Origin: an uncultured Tropicimonas sp.
GTDB taxonomy: Bacteria; Pseudomonadota; Alphaproteobacteria; Rhodobacterales; Rhodobacteraceae
Assembly: GCA_947495685.1 (NCBI GenBank)
Contig: CANLZY010000010.1
Location: 1 to 64,000, forward strand
Length of the DNA stretch: 64,000 bases
Direction of reading: 5' to 3'
The notes under the pieces are model-generated. The model worked only from the letters and a program-made list of their open reading frames with translations. It searched no databases and was not told the origin of the DNA. The translations under genes were made by a program, and so were the position numbers. Positions 47,064 to 55,847 of this stretch are shown here, piece by piece. Each line of letters starts with the position of its first letter. The first letter of the stretch is position 1.

Positions 47064-47094
47064 GACCCCGTTCTAGCGCAGGCGCGCTTCGAGG

Positions 47095-47784
47095 TCAGGC
47101 CGCCTGTGGAGGTTTTTGCCGAGACGCCTTCGGTTCGCGCAACCGGTCGGGCTCGTTGGTCTCAAGGTAGGCCTCCTGCTCCGGCGTCAGGTCGATCTGC
47201 TCGTAGCCGTCGATCATCGGGCGGACATGGGCGCGGAACCCGTGGCCCAGGGTCAGCAGGTACAGGTGGATGATGACAAAGGCCGCGATGGCATAGGCTG
47301 CGCCAAGGTGGATCTGCGCGATCACCGACAGCGTGCCCGATCCGGAGGGACCAGCCCAGAAATTGTAGGTCAGGTAGAGAATGCCCGTGCTCCAGATGGC
47401 CGGAAAGATGAACATCTTCAGGCCGAAATAGGCGGCGACCTGCAACGGGTTATGCTTGCGCCAATAGACCTTTTGGTGCGGGTGTTCTTCGCCCCGGAAC
47501 ACACCCCAGGCATAGTAGCGCCCGACCTGGATCAACCCTTCGATCCGGGGAACAAACTGTCGCCAGGTGCCCGTCGTGAACAGCCAGAAGGTGGCAAAGA
47601 TCCACACGACCAGCAACACCAACGCCGCGATCGTGTGCAGCATCACTGCCGGCTTGAAGGGAATGATCGAATGGACGCCGTTCATCCCGAAGCCGGTGAA
47701 CACCAGTACCATGATCAGGACCATCTGGGTCCAGTGCCACAGCCGTTCGAACACCGGATAGACCTTTACGCAACGCTCAGCCAT
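47095..47784 (-). CDS. Membrane cytochrome b of the Ni/Fe-hydrogenase or formate dehydrogenase type
   Basis: The 229-residue protein has four or more membrane spans. MAERCVKVYPVFERLWHWTQ holds a likely haem His, as do MLHTIAALVLLVVWIF and AYAIAAFVIIHLYLLTLGHGFRAH. It probably passes electrons between quinone and the octaheme cytochrome encoded just upstream, whose stop it overlaps by eight bases. I chose the ATG at 47784 for its spacing from AAGGGGG; ATG 47793 is an alternative. Confidence 0.88.
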   Translation of the reverse strand: MAERCVKVYPVFERLWHWTQMVLIMVLVFTGFGMNGVHSIIPFKPAVMLHTIAALVLLVVWIFATFWLFTTGTWRQFVPRIEGLIQVGRYYAWGVFRGEEHPHQKVYWRKHNPLQVAAYFGLKMFIFPAIWSTGILYLTYNFWAGPSGSGTLSVIAQIHLGAAYAIAAFVIIHLYLLTLGHGFRAHVRPMIDGYEQIDLTPEQEAYLETNEPDRLREPKASRQKPPQAA

Positions 47785-49444
47785 GGTGCGCATCCCCCTT
47801 TGACTTGCCGGCAAAGCGGCGGATCACCCCATGCCCTGCAACGCCCAGCAGCGTCAGCAGCACCAGGGCCTTGCCAGCCACCCCGACCAGCGTGTTGCTG
47901 TTGGTTCCCGGCATCGAGACGCCCGCGATATTCGCCAGTCGCCCGTCATTGGAATGACATTCGGTGCATTTCATCGCCTCGTCTGCCGGCGCAACCATGT
48001 GGGTGATCGGCCAGTACATGTAGGTGTCGACAAACCCGAACTCGCCCGAATAGCTGTCGGATTTTCCGGCGGCCTTCATGCCCGCGTCGATCGCCTTGGC
48101 CCAGTCGAAATTGCTCCAGAACGCGGTGTCGGTCGTCGGGCCCCAGACGTGGGTGTAGACGAGCTTGTTGTTGACGCTGTCATAGGCCTGGCGCCCCTCC
48201 ATCCGCTTGAACGGCCAGATGCGGCTGTCCCCGGCGGTCGGATCGCCGGTGATCGAGTTGACATCGACGACCCGCTCCGGATCGATGGTCTTTTCGTCGT
48301 TGGTGTATTCGACCACGCCGTCAAACCACGCGTAGTAGGGCTCTGCGTCTTCCTGCCACTCGAAATCGCCCTTGGTGGACAGATAGGTGTGCAAGTGCTT
48401 GCCGTCGCCCTGAACATAGCCGTCCTCGCCGTAGGGCTTGCCTTCGGCGTTCAGCTTGCCAGCCGCCGACCAGTCCCAGAAGCTCTTGGTGGCAACGCCG
48501 CCCTTGGCGTATTCGGGGATGTGGCAGGTCTGGCAGGCGACCTTGTCGGTATGGTCGTTCAGCTTCATGCCCACCAGCCCGGCGGGGTGCGGATTGCTGT
48601 CGTGGCAGCTTTCGCAACTGGCCGCAAAACGTTCCGGCCCTGGCTTGCCGGTTCCACCATCGTCCTTTGCCACCACGTCATAGCGCGAGCCGGCCCAGTT
48701 ATGCTCTGTCTCGACATGGCAGGTTGAGCAGGTAAAATTCAGCCCGTCCGTTGCCATATGCACATCGACATGTTCATCCGGATCATAAAGCGCCGAGGAC
48801 AGGTCGCCATGTTTCACGTTATCGCCACCGCCACCGTAGAAATGGCACTGGCCGCAATTGTCCCGTGTCGGCATTCCGACATTCTGCGCAACCTTCCTCA
48901 GGTCGACGGCAACGGCCTTCTCGCCCTTGATGTTCTTGGCGTTTTCGGGAACCGGATCCAGCGGCGGGTGCCCTGCCCCGGTGGCGGTCTTGGTATAGGT
49001 GCCAGTCTGATCATGGCAGATCAGGCAATCCACCGCAGTGGCGTCCTGCGGTGGCGGCTGGCTCATGTCGTCCCAGCCATACCCCGCGTGGCAGGAGGTG
49101 CAGCGCGGTTCGTTGCCGGCAACCGATCCACAGAAGGAGTTGATCACGTTGCTCTTGCCCAGGGTCTGCCCGGTGACGGGATGCTGGTAGTCCCACTGGA
49201 AATGAATCGAGTGCATCGCCTGGTCACCGGCCTCGGTATGGCAGGCCAGACAAGCCTTCGTGACCTCAGGCCCCGACGAAAACTGCTTCTGCAGCGGTTT
49301 CAGTTTCGAGTGATCCGTGGTCGAAACGTCCCGCACGCGGGCATCCGGCGTATCGGGGACAGCGCCCGACTGCGCAAGAGCAGCCCCTCCCCCTGCCAGG
49401 AGCATCACCAGCCCAGTGGACAGAATTCTTCGAGCAAACAACAT
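47777..49444 (-). CDS. Octaheme c-type cytochrome, tetrathionate reductase (Otr) family
   Basis: The exported protein (555 residues, signal MLFARRILSTGLVMLLAGGG) has eight CxxCH motifs: CLACH 65, CTSCH 115, CLICH 140, CGQCH 197, CSTCH 239, CESCH 277, CQTCH 304 and CTECH near 500. A C-terminal membrane anchor follows (TLVGVAGKALVLLTLLGVAG). Pattern and length fit the Otr family, which reduces tetrathionate and, in vitro, nitrite and hydroxylamine. The start at 49444 has GGAGG eight bases upstream. An FNR-type site lies 72 bases upstream. Confidence 0.9.
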   Translation of the reverse strand: MLFARRILSTGLVMLLAGGGAALAQSGAVPDTPDARVRDVSTTDHSKLKPLQKQFSSGPEVTKACLACHTEAGDQAMHSIHFQWDYQHPVTGQTLGKSNVINSFCGSVAGNEPRCTSCHAGYGWDDMSQPPPQDATAVDCLICHDQTGTYTKTATGAGHPPLDPVPENAKNIKGEKAVAVDLRKVAQNVGMPTRDNCGQCHFYGGGGDNVKHGDLSSALYDPDEHVDVHMATDGLNFTCSTCHVETEHNWAGSRYDVVAKDDGGTGKPGPERFAASCESCHDSNPHPAGLVGMKLNDHTDKVACQTCHIPEYAKGGVATKSFWDWSAAGKLNAEGKPYGEDGYVQGDGKHLHTYLSTKGDFEWQEDAEPYYAWFDGVVEYTNDEKTIDPERVVDVNSITGDPTAGDSRIWPFKRMEGRQAYDSVNNKLVYTHVWGPTTDTAFWSNFDWAKAIDAGMKAAGKSDSYSGEFGFVDTYMYWPITHMVAPADEAMKCTECHSNDGRLANIAGVSMPGTNSNTLVGVAGKALVLLTLLGVAGHGVIRRFAGKSKGDAHHG

Positions 49445-49887
49445 GACCTTCACCTCCACCGCATCACGCCGGCTGGCATCTGCGCCTTCATGAGCGACCC
49501 GGGTGACGAGCGTCTTTGATGTATGTCAAATCTATCTTATTACCAATGACGCACTAAACAGCTGCCATGAAAACAAAAACCCTTTACAAATTGCGCATTC
49601 ATAAGTCACCTTTTGGAAGCCGCCCAAATCTTTGTCGTTTCAGCGACTTGTACAACCGATGTGCACGCTCTCGCCCGACACTGCGGTGGCGTCAAACGTC
49701 AGCCTGTCGATCAGGTCAATTCAGGGTGCCCACTGGCGCAAGTCGTCGCAGTCACCAGACTTGACCCCGGCACGCGGCTTAGAGACAACGGAAACCGAAA
49801 TATCTGCCTGCATTTCATGCTCCCGTGGATGATGTTAATGGCAGCAGTGACACCCGTGCAGACGATTGAATTCGGAAGGTTCGATAT
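49445..49887. other. Divergent control region of the octaheme operon and unknown gene 49888
   Basis: 443 bases without a supported gene. It contains the FNR-type site at 49516-49529. The part near 49870 has GGAAGG for the plus-strand gene. The stretch 49500-49600 is visibly AT-richer than the surroundings, as expected for a promoter. Confidence 0.55.
49516..49529. promoter_or_regulatory. FNR/FnrL-type binding site
   Basis: TTGAT-GTAT-GTCAA matches the FNR consensus TTGAT-N4-ATCAA in nine of ten positions. It lies 72 bases before the octaheme cytochrome start, a position fit for activation under low oxygen. Confidence 0.7.
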
Positions 49888-51309
49888 ATGAATACCAACA
49901 AAGGTCTTTTCCTCGCCGTGGCCGCAAGTGATGCCGACAGGCAGGACCTGTCGCACCTCCCGCTGCCGGTGGCGGTGGCGCGGGTCGAAGACGACCGGCT
50001 GGTCGTGGCTCTGGATGGCACCGCGCTTTCGATCGCAGAGGTCTATGCAAACCTCGCCGGTTGCGTCGCCTTTTCCGACCGGGCCTCGGAAGAGTTGACC
50101 GGAATCGCAACAGCCTGGAATGCGCGTTATGGCACTGACCTGCCTGCCACATTGACCCTGTCCTCGCCCGCCGCCGAGGCATCGGGACAGGTCGTGTCCT
50201 GGGTGATCGACCAGATGGTCGCACAGCGCAGCGAACAGGCCCGGCGCAACGTCCAGCTTCAGAAGGACCTGAGCCAGCTGCGCAGCACGCACGAAGCGAC
50301 CCAGACCGCGTTTCAACGGCTCGAACAATTCGTCTATTCGCTCGGCGGACCACGCCGTTTCGTACGGTTTCAACTGGAAGCCCTGCCCCGCCGCGCGCCG
50401 CTGACGCTGGAGCCCGGGGACCGCGCCGAACAGCGCCTGCCCTGTGATTCTGCCGGATTGTCGGACGTCGCGGTCTATCTGGCAGAAAAGCCGAAGGACA
50501 CCGAGGGGACCATAGACCTGTCGCTCGAATTGCTGGAAAGCGGCGAGATCAAGGGCAAGTGGACGATCCCCGCAAAGGATGTCACGGCTGGCTGGCTGCG
50601 CTGCGCCCTTGGGGTCTGCCTTGGCGCCGATCGCCAGACTCCCGTGTTGCGGGTCAACTGGCACGGCAATTCTCCGCTGAAACTGTCGCGTACGATGAGC
50701 CATCCGGATACCCGGTTCTGCGCCGCCCGCAATGGTGTCGCCCAGGGCTTCACCATGGCCTGCGCCGCCTGGGCGTCGGTCCCCGAAACCGGCTTGCCCC
50801 TGCCCGCCGGGGCCCACACCAACGAGACGATCTATCCGCGCCGCTGGGTGGTCCCCACCGAGATGATGTCGGCGGCCACGGTGGACTCGCCCGATGGCCT
50901 CGTGGCCTTCAAGGAGGAACTCGGCGGGTTGACCGTCACGCCAACCTCGACCGGGCCCTGTGTTGCCCGCCTGGTGGGTGGTGGCAGCCCGGGCATGCGT
51001 CACCTGACCTGTAGCGTCGAGACCAAGTCGGAAACCGCACCCGACATCGAGTACTGCCTGGCCATCGTGCCCACCTTGCCAAAGGGCCGCCTGATGCCGT
51101 CAAAGGCGGACATCGAGGCGTCTATCCAGAGCGAATGGCTCCGCCTTCCGGCCTCCCACTGGGCCGAACTGCATCTGATCCTCGACACTCCGATCGAGCA
51201 GCCCTGCGATATCTGCGTGATGACCCGCTATGCCGGGGAAACCCCCAAGATTCCGGAGGAGCCGCAGGACGTGAATTGCTGCTTCTTCGAAATCCGGGCC
51301 ACGGCCTGA
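49888..51309 (+). CDS. Protein of unknown function next to a glycosyltransferase
   Basis: The 473-residue protein begins MNTNKGLFLAVAASDADRQD. It has a short coiled-coil-like stretch (VAQRSEQARRNVQLQKDLSQLRSTHEATQTAFQRLEQ, about 110-145) and a beta-rich C-terminal half with several Cys. I see no signal peptide or catalytic motif. I think it may belong to DUF6212, but that is a weak recollection. GGAAGG lies before the start. The glycosyltransferase gene begins 16 bases after its stop, so the two are likely made together and may act in surface-glycan assembly. Confidence 0.8.
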   Translation: MNTNKGLFLAVAASDADRQDLSHLPLPVAVARVEDDRLVVALDGTALSIAEVYANLAGCVAFSDRASEELTGIATAWNARYGTDLPATLTLSSPAAEASGQVVSWVIDQMVAQRSEQARRNVQLQKDLSQLRSTHEATQTAFQRLEQFVYSLGGPRRFVRFQLEALPRRAPLTLEPGDRAEQRLPCDSAGLSDVAVYLAEKPKDTEGTIDLSLELLESGEIKGKWTIPAKDVTAGWLRCALGVCLGADRQTPVLRVNWHGNSPLKLSRTMSHPDTRFCAARNGVAQGFTMACAAWASVPETGLPLPAGAHTNETIYPRRWVVPTEMMSAATVDSPDGLVAFKEELGGLTVTPTSTGPCVARLVGGGSPGMRHLTCSVETKSETAPDIEYCLAIVPTLPKGRLMPSKADIEASIQSEWLRLPASHWAELHLILDTPIEQPCDICVMTRYAGETPKIPEEPQDVNCCFFEIRATA

Positions 51310-51325
51310 GACCGGGGGAATTGCA

Positions 51326-53947
51326 ATGACACATGAAAGCTCCCGAGCGGCCCCGCGCATCGCGGTTGTTGTCCCGATCTTCCGCCACTCGGTGCTGCTG
51401 GCCGAGGCCGCGCAATGCATCTTCGACCAGGAGGCACCGTTTGACATCCACCTCGTGCTGATCAACGACGGATGCCCGCATCGCGAAACCGATGCCGTCT
51501 GCCGCGACCTGCAACTTGCCCACCCCGACAGCGTCACCTACCTGCGCAAACCCAACGGCGGATTGAGCGATGCCCGCAACCACGGCATTCGCCACGTTCT
51601 GAACGAAATGCCCTCGGTAGAGGCGGTCTATCTTCTGGATGCCGACAACAAGCTGCGCCCACATTCGCTCGCCCGTGCCATGGCGGTTCTGGACGACAAT
51701 CCCGACGTCGATTGGGTCTATCCGAACATCGACATGGTCGGAATGGAATTCGCGGGCGATTATGGCGGCGACTATTCGCGGCTGGTCCACACCGACATGA
51801 ACATCTGCGAAGCCGGCAGCCTGGTACACCGGCGCGTTTTCGACGCTGGCGTGTTCTTTGACACAAACTACCAGCTTGGCTTCGAGGATTGGGATTTCTT
51901 CCTGACCGCAGCCGGTGCCGGGTTCCAGGGCCGCAACCTCGAGGACTTCGGGTTTCAGTACCGCAAGCGCCCCGAAAGCATGCTGGCAAACTCTGCCCGC
52001 GATGTCGCGATGATCCGGGGCGAGATGCGTCAAAAGCACAAGAAGATGCTTAGCCCGACCTCGTTGCTGCAGATGGAGCACGAGGAATGCCCGCGCTACG
52101 CGATCTACCTGCCCGACACGCAGGAGGTGCAACTGGTGGTCGATCCACTGGCCGCCAATCCCAGGACGATCCCGCTGGCAGAATTCGAAAAGCTCCTGTG
52201 GGATCACAAGATCGCGCCGACTCGCACCCACCTTCCGCCGTTCGTGGTGGTCATGCGCCAAACGATGCTGGACATCCTGAAGCAGGCAAATGTGCTGCAA
52301 TGGGCCTTGTGGAAACTGGAAGGCATGGCGGACCGCAGCGCGATCTCGACCCTGGCGGTGGAGGCCAACCTCGACAACCGCTTCGGGTTCAGCGAATTCC
52401 CGGCCGCCGAGGGGCGACAGAACGAAGCCAGTGTGCTTGTGGCCACCCGCAAGATGATGCTCGAAGTGCTGATGGACAACAGCACCGCGTGGATCAACAC
52501 GCTGGTGATCCCGTCCGCCCAACCCAGCGTGTCGGCCGTCGAACTGCGGGTGCCTGAATCCTTCGTGGACCTGGAAACGGCGGCGCTGAACGCGACGGCG
52601 AGTTTCGACTTCCTGACCCTGACAAACCGCATGCACGCATCGCCTTACCGCGCCTCGGCGTTTCAGGCGTGGGACTGGCGGGTTGGCGACATCCGCTCCC
52701 GACCTTTCGTGAACAGCATCGTGCGGCAGCCATTCAACGGCGCGCCTGCCTATCCACGACTGCCCGACGGCCGCCAGCACATGGGCTTCATCCTGCCGCT
52801 GGTCGAATTCGGCGGTGTGGAGAAGGTCGCCCTGAACATGGCAGCCGGGATGAAGGCCCACGGCTGGATCCCGCACCTGTTCGTGGTCGGCGCCAACGAA
52901 GGGGCCATTTCCGAAGAGTGGTGCGAGGTCTTCGAGACGATCAACTTCCTAGCGGATGATGCCTTCAACCTCTGGGGCGGCGATCAGAACGCCTATTTCG
53001 GCACCAATGTTCCGGACTGGGCGACGGGTGGTGCACACGGCACCGCGCTCGGGCTGCTCAGCTGGCTGGACGCGGTGGTCAATTTCCACGGCGCTGCGAT
53101 CAACGGCGTCATGGGCCAGTTGAAACGTTTCGGGGTCAAGACCGCGATCTCGCTGCACCTGAATGAACTGTCGCCCTATGGCCGGCCTTTGGGCAACACG
53201 TTCCTGGGGGTCGCCTACGAACATGCCTACGACCTGTTCGTTCCCTGCTCTCACCAGCTTGGCGACTGGTGCCATTCGATGGGAGTACCGGAGCAAAAGA
53301 TCGTGCCGGTGCCCAACGCGCCCAGCTTTCCTGCCGACGCCAACAGCCTTGCGGACTTGCACGTCGCGCGAAGTCACCGGGCACCGAACGCCAATCTCAG
53401 GGTCATGTTCCTCGGCCGGCTGGACCGACAGAAGGGGCTCGACCGGTTGTCGGAAACCTTCCTGGAAAGCGCCCGGTTGGGTTTGCCAATCGACTGGCGG
53501 ATCATTGGCAAGGCGGTGGTCGAAGGCGAGGCACCGCCGCTGCCAGAGCATATGATGGAGGTTCTGGAACCCCCGCTGCACACGCCGGAAGAACTGCTCG
53601 CCGCCTTCGAGTGGGCCGATGCCATGGTGCTTCTGTCCAGTTTCGAAGGTCTGCCCTTGACCATTCTCGAAGCGATGCGGTCTGGCGTTGTCCCCATTGC
53701 AACCGACGTGGGGGCCGTCTCCGAAGTGTTGCAGCAGGACGTCAACGGGATCCTTCTCGACCTCGACACAGCGACCCGCGACTGCGTGCAGGCGCTGACA
53801 GAGCTGTCCGCCGATCGCGCGCGGCTGCGGCGGCTGTCCGATCGCGCCTACCTCGACATGGTGGATCGCAACTGGGAGACCGAAACCGAAGCGCTGGATC
53901 AAAAGCTCCACGACTTGATCGAGGCGGCTCGGCGCAAGGCAAGCTGA
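51326..53947 (+). CDS. Two-domain glycosyltransferase (GT2 plus GT4)
   Basis: The 873-residue protein joins two transferases. The N-terminal GT2 domain (about 10-240) has IAVVVPIFRHSVLLAEAA, KPNGGLSDARNHGIRHV and the metal motif LLDADN (103-108). A linker of about 250 residues follows, then a GT4 domain (about 480-860) with MGFILPLVEFGGVEKVALNMA, RVMFLGRLDRQKGLDRL and SSFEGLPLTILEAMRSG, the E-x7-E motif. No membrane segment is evident. It likely adds two sugars in turn to a surface polysaccharide or protein; substrates are unknown. Confidence 0.92.
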   Translation: MTHESSRAAPRIAVVVPIFRHSVLLAEAAQCIFDQEAPFDIHLVLINDGCPHRETDAVCRDLQLAHPDSVTYLRKPNGGLSDARNHGIRHVLNEMPSVEAVYLLDADNKLRPHSLARAMAVLDDNPDVDWVYPNIDMVGMEFAGDYGGDYSRLVHTDMNICEAGSLVHRRVFDAGVFFDTNYQLGFEDWDFFLTAAGAGFQGRNLEDFGFQYRKRPESMLANSARDVAMIRGEMRQKHKKMLSPTSLLQMEHEECPRYAIYLPDTQEVQLVVDPLAANPRTIPLAEFEKLLWDHKIAPTRTHLPPFVVVMRQTMLDILKQANVLQWALWKLEGMADRSAISTLAVEANLDNRFGFSEFPAAEGRQNEASVLVATRKMMLEVLMDNSTAWINTLVIPSAQPSVSAVELRVPESFVDLETAALNATASFDFLTLTNRMHASPYRASAFQAWDWRVGDIRSRPFVNSIVRQPFNGAPAYPRLPDGRQHMGFILPLVEFGGVEKVALNMAAGMKAHGWIPHLFVVGANEGAISEEWCEVFETINFLADDAFNLWGGDQNAYFGTNVPDWATGGAHGTALGLLSWLDAVVNFHGAAINGVMGQLKRFGVKTAISLHLNELSPYGRPLGNTFLGVAYEHAYDLFVPCSHQLGDWCHSMGVPEQKIVPVPNAPSFPADANSLADLHVARSHRAPNANLRVMFLGRLDRQKGLDRLSETFLESARLGLPIDWRIIGKAVVEGEAPPLPEHMMEVLEPPLHTPEELLAAFEWADAMVLLSSFEGLPLTILEAMRSGVVPIATDVGAVSEVLQQDVNGILLDLDTATRDCVQALTELSADRARLRRLSDRAYLDMVDRNWETETEALDQKLHDLIEAARRKAS

Positions 53948-53961
53948 CCATCTTCACCGAC

Positions 53962-53991
53962 CGTCGCGCCCTGCTGTTGCCGGGCGCGACG
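53962..53991 (+). terminator. Strong hairpin after the glycosyltransferase gene
   Basis: Ten-base arms cgtcgcgccc and gggcgcgacg pair perfectly around ten bases, 14 bases after the stop. No U-run follows, so it is a weak terminator candidate. The next 217 bases to the dhaL stop hold no gene. Confidence 0.5.
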
Positions 53992-54208
53992 ATGCCCAAC
54001 CTACACCCAAAGACCAGCGTCCCACACGCTGGCGTGTCCTTCCGAGGGCGCTCCAAAGAGGGAAGCGCTCGCCGAATGCTGGGTTTCCAGGTGGGCCGGG
54101 CGAACCCGAACACCATCACCGGGCGTCAGTTGCGATTGCCACACCAAAGACAGCCGCGCGGGTTGATCCCGCTCAAGGTTGGCCTTTCGAGGCGTGCTGG
54201 TAGAACAC

Positions 54209-54826
54209 TCAGCCCTGCGGATCGCCAAGCGCCCGGATCATTTCCAGGGCCGCAAGTTGACCGGGATCATCCAGCCCGATCGACTTCTCCCCGAACATGC
54301 GGGCGCGGCCCAACTTGTTCGGCTGCTCCCGGAACGTCGCGACGCAATCAGCCGCAGCCGCAAGAACGGCTGCGTGCACAGCAGCGCCAGTATCCGCGCC
54401 TTCGGAGACCGTGGCAGCGGCATCCATCACGTCCAGAACGCTCTTGTCGCCCAGATTGCCCTTTCCGCGCGCCATCATGGCGTCGCAGGCCCCCCGTGTC
54501 AGCGACGCCACCTCGGCAAATGGCACGGCCTCGCGACCCTTGCAGGCCTTGGCCGCCGACATGAACGCCGTGGCAACCAGCGTCCCGTAGGACGACGAGG
54601 ACACCCGCTGGAAACACTTGGAGCACTCCAGAAACGCCTTGCCGACATCGTCGGGAAACCCGTCGGCATTGTCGGCGATCTCGCGCCAACCGGCGGCAAC
54701 GGTGATCCCGAGATCGCCGTCCCCCAGCTTGGCGTCAGCCTCACAGAGCGCGTCTTTGACGGCATCGGCATGGTCGGCGATGCGGGCGGCGGCGGTTCGC
54801 AGATCCGTCGTGGTAAAATCGGCCAT
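54209..54826 (-). CDS. dhaL: DhaL-type kinase subunit
   Basis: The 205-residue subunit binds the nucleotide in Dha kinases. Seen are AKLGDGDLGITVAAG (metal-binding Asp residues; the usual His after GDGD is Leu here), SSSYGTLVATAF and RGKGNLGDKSVLDVMDAA. It lies after dhaK with TGATG overlap; the frame to 54847 is dropped for that reason. No dhaM is present, so it may use ATP directly. Confidence 0.92.
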   Translation of the reverse strand: MADFTTTDLRTAAARIADHADAVKDALCEADAKLGDGDLGITVAAGWREIADNADGFPDDVGKAFLECSKCFQRVSSSSYGTLVATAFMSAAKACKGREAVPFAEVASLTRGACDAMMARGKGNLGDKSVLDVMDAAATVSEGADTGAAVHAAVLAAAADCVATFREQPNKLGRARMFGEKSIGLDDPGQLAALEMIRALGDPQG

Positions 54827-55821
54827 CACTGCCTCCAGAACGGGCAATCGCAGGGCGCCTTCAGCAGCGCCTCCAACTCGTCATCGAGCTTGATCAGGGT
54901 GATCGTCGCGCCCGCCATCTCCATCGAGGTCGCGTAGCGGCCAACCAGCGGCATCACTTCGATTGCCCCGGTCTCGGCCATTACCTGACGCGCCCGGCGG
55001 TACATGATGTAGAGTTCTTCCTGCGGCGTCGCCCCCAGCGAATTGACAAGGATCGAGTAGCGATCCCCCCCCCCCAGTGGCTGGTCGGCCAACAGCCGTT
55101 CCAACATCTCGTCCACGATTGCATCTGCGGGCTTCAGCGTGTCACGCCAGATCCCCGGTTCGCCATGGATACCCATACCCATCTCCATCTCGGTCTCGCC
55201 GATCTCGAAGGTGGGTTTGCCGGCCTGCGGCACGGTGCAAGGCGACAACGCCATGCCAATGGAGCGGCAGGCGTCCGCCGCCTTTTGCGCCACGCGGGTC
55301 ACCTCGGCCAGGTCGGCCAGCTGCTCGGCCTTGGCCCCGGCGATCTTGAAAGCATAGACCATTCCGGCCACGCCACGGCGTTTCTCTGCCTCGTCCGGAC
55401 CGGCGCTGGCGACGTCATCGGCCAGAACCACGCTGGTCGAGACGATGTCGTCTTCCATGTCGACCGTCTCGCCGGCCATGTCGAAGTTCATGACATCGCC
55501 GCCATAGTTTCCATACAGACGCAGAACCCCCGCGCCTGCATCCACCCGACGCATCGTCTCGGCCATCTGCTCGGCCGAGGGCGAGGCAAAGACGAGACCG
55601 ATCGCGCAGCCATCCAGCAGACCCTTGCCAACATAGCCGGTAAAGATCGGCAGGTGCCCGGAGCCCCCGGCAGAGACGATCCCGACCTTGCCCGGTGTCC
55701 TGTCGCCGGCCCGCACGATCACCCTTGGGGCGGGTTGCGCATAGTGATCCGGATGGGCGGCAACGAAGCCCTCCAGCATCTCTTCGACAAAGTGTTCGGG
55801 GGCGTTGAGGATCTTCTTCAT
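54826..55821 (-). CDS. dhaK: DhaK-type kinase subunit (dihydroxyacetone or tetrulose kinase)
   Basis: The 331-residue subunit holds the ketose. GIVSAGGSGHLPIFTGYVGKG at 47-67 is the family's G-G-S-G-H loop, with LPIF in place of the E-P found in glycerone kinases. GMGIHGEPG near 225 holds the His that binds the substrate covalently. These variants recall kinases for erythrulose or related four-carbon ketoses, though that is inference. The coding strand contains a run of 11 G (55065-55075) encoding GGG. The stop overlaps the dhaL start. Confidence 0.93.
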   Translation of the reverse strand: MKKILNAPEHFVEEMLEGFVAAHPDHYAQPAPRVIVRAGDRTPGKVGIVSAGGSGHLPIFTGYVGKGLLDGCAIGLVFASPSAEQMAETMRRVDAGAGVLRLYGNYGGDVMNFDMAGETVDMEDDIVSTSVVLADDVASAGPDEAEKRRGVAGMVYAFKIAGAKAEQLADLAEVTRVAQKAADACRSIGMALSPCTVPQAGKPTFEIGETEMEMGMGIHGEPGIWRDTLKPADAIVDEMLERLLADQPLGGGDRYSILVNSLGATPQEELYIMYRRARQVMAETGAIEVMPLVGRYATSMEMAGATITLIKLDDELEALLKAPCDCPFWRQ

Positions 55822-55847
55822 AAGATGACTCCGCGTTGGCTGTGACG

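Noticed and set aside
49711-51003. Minus-strand open frame of 430 codons
   Set aside because: Covers the control region and the start of the 473-residue plus-strand gene, which has a good ribosome site and the downstream partner gene.
51122-52876. Minus-strand open frame of 584 codons
   Set aside because: Antisense to the double glycosyltransferase; no domain recognised.
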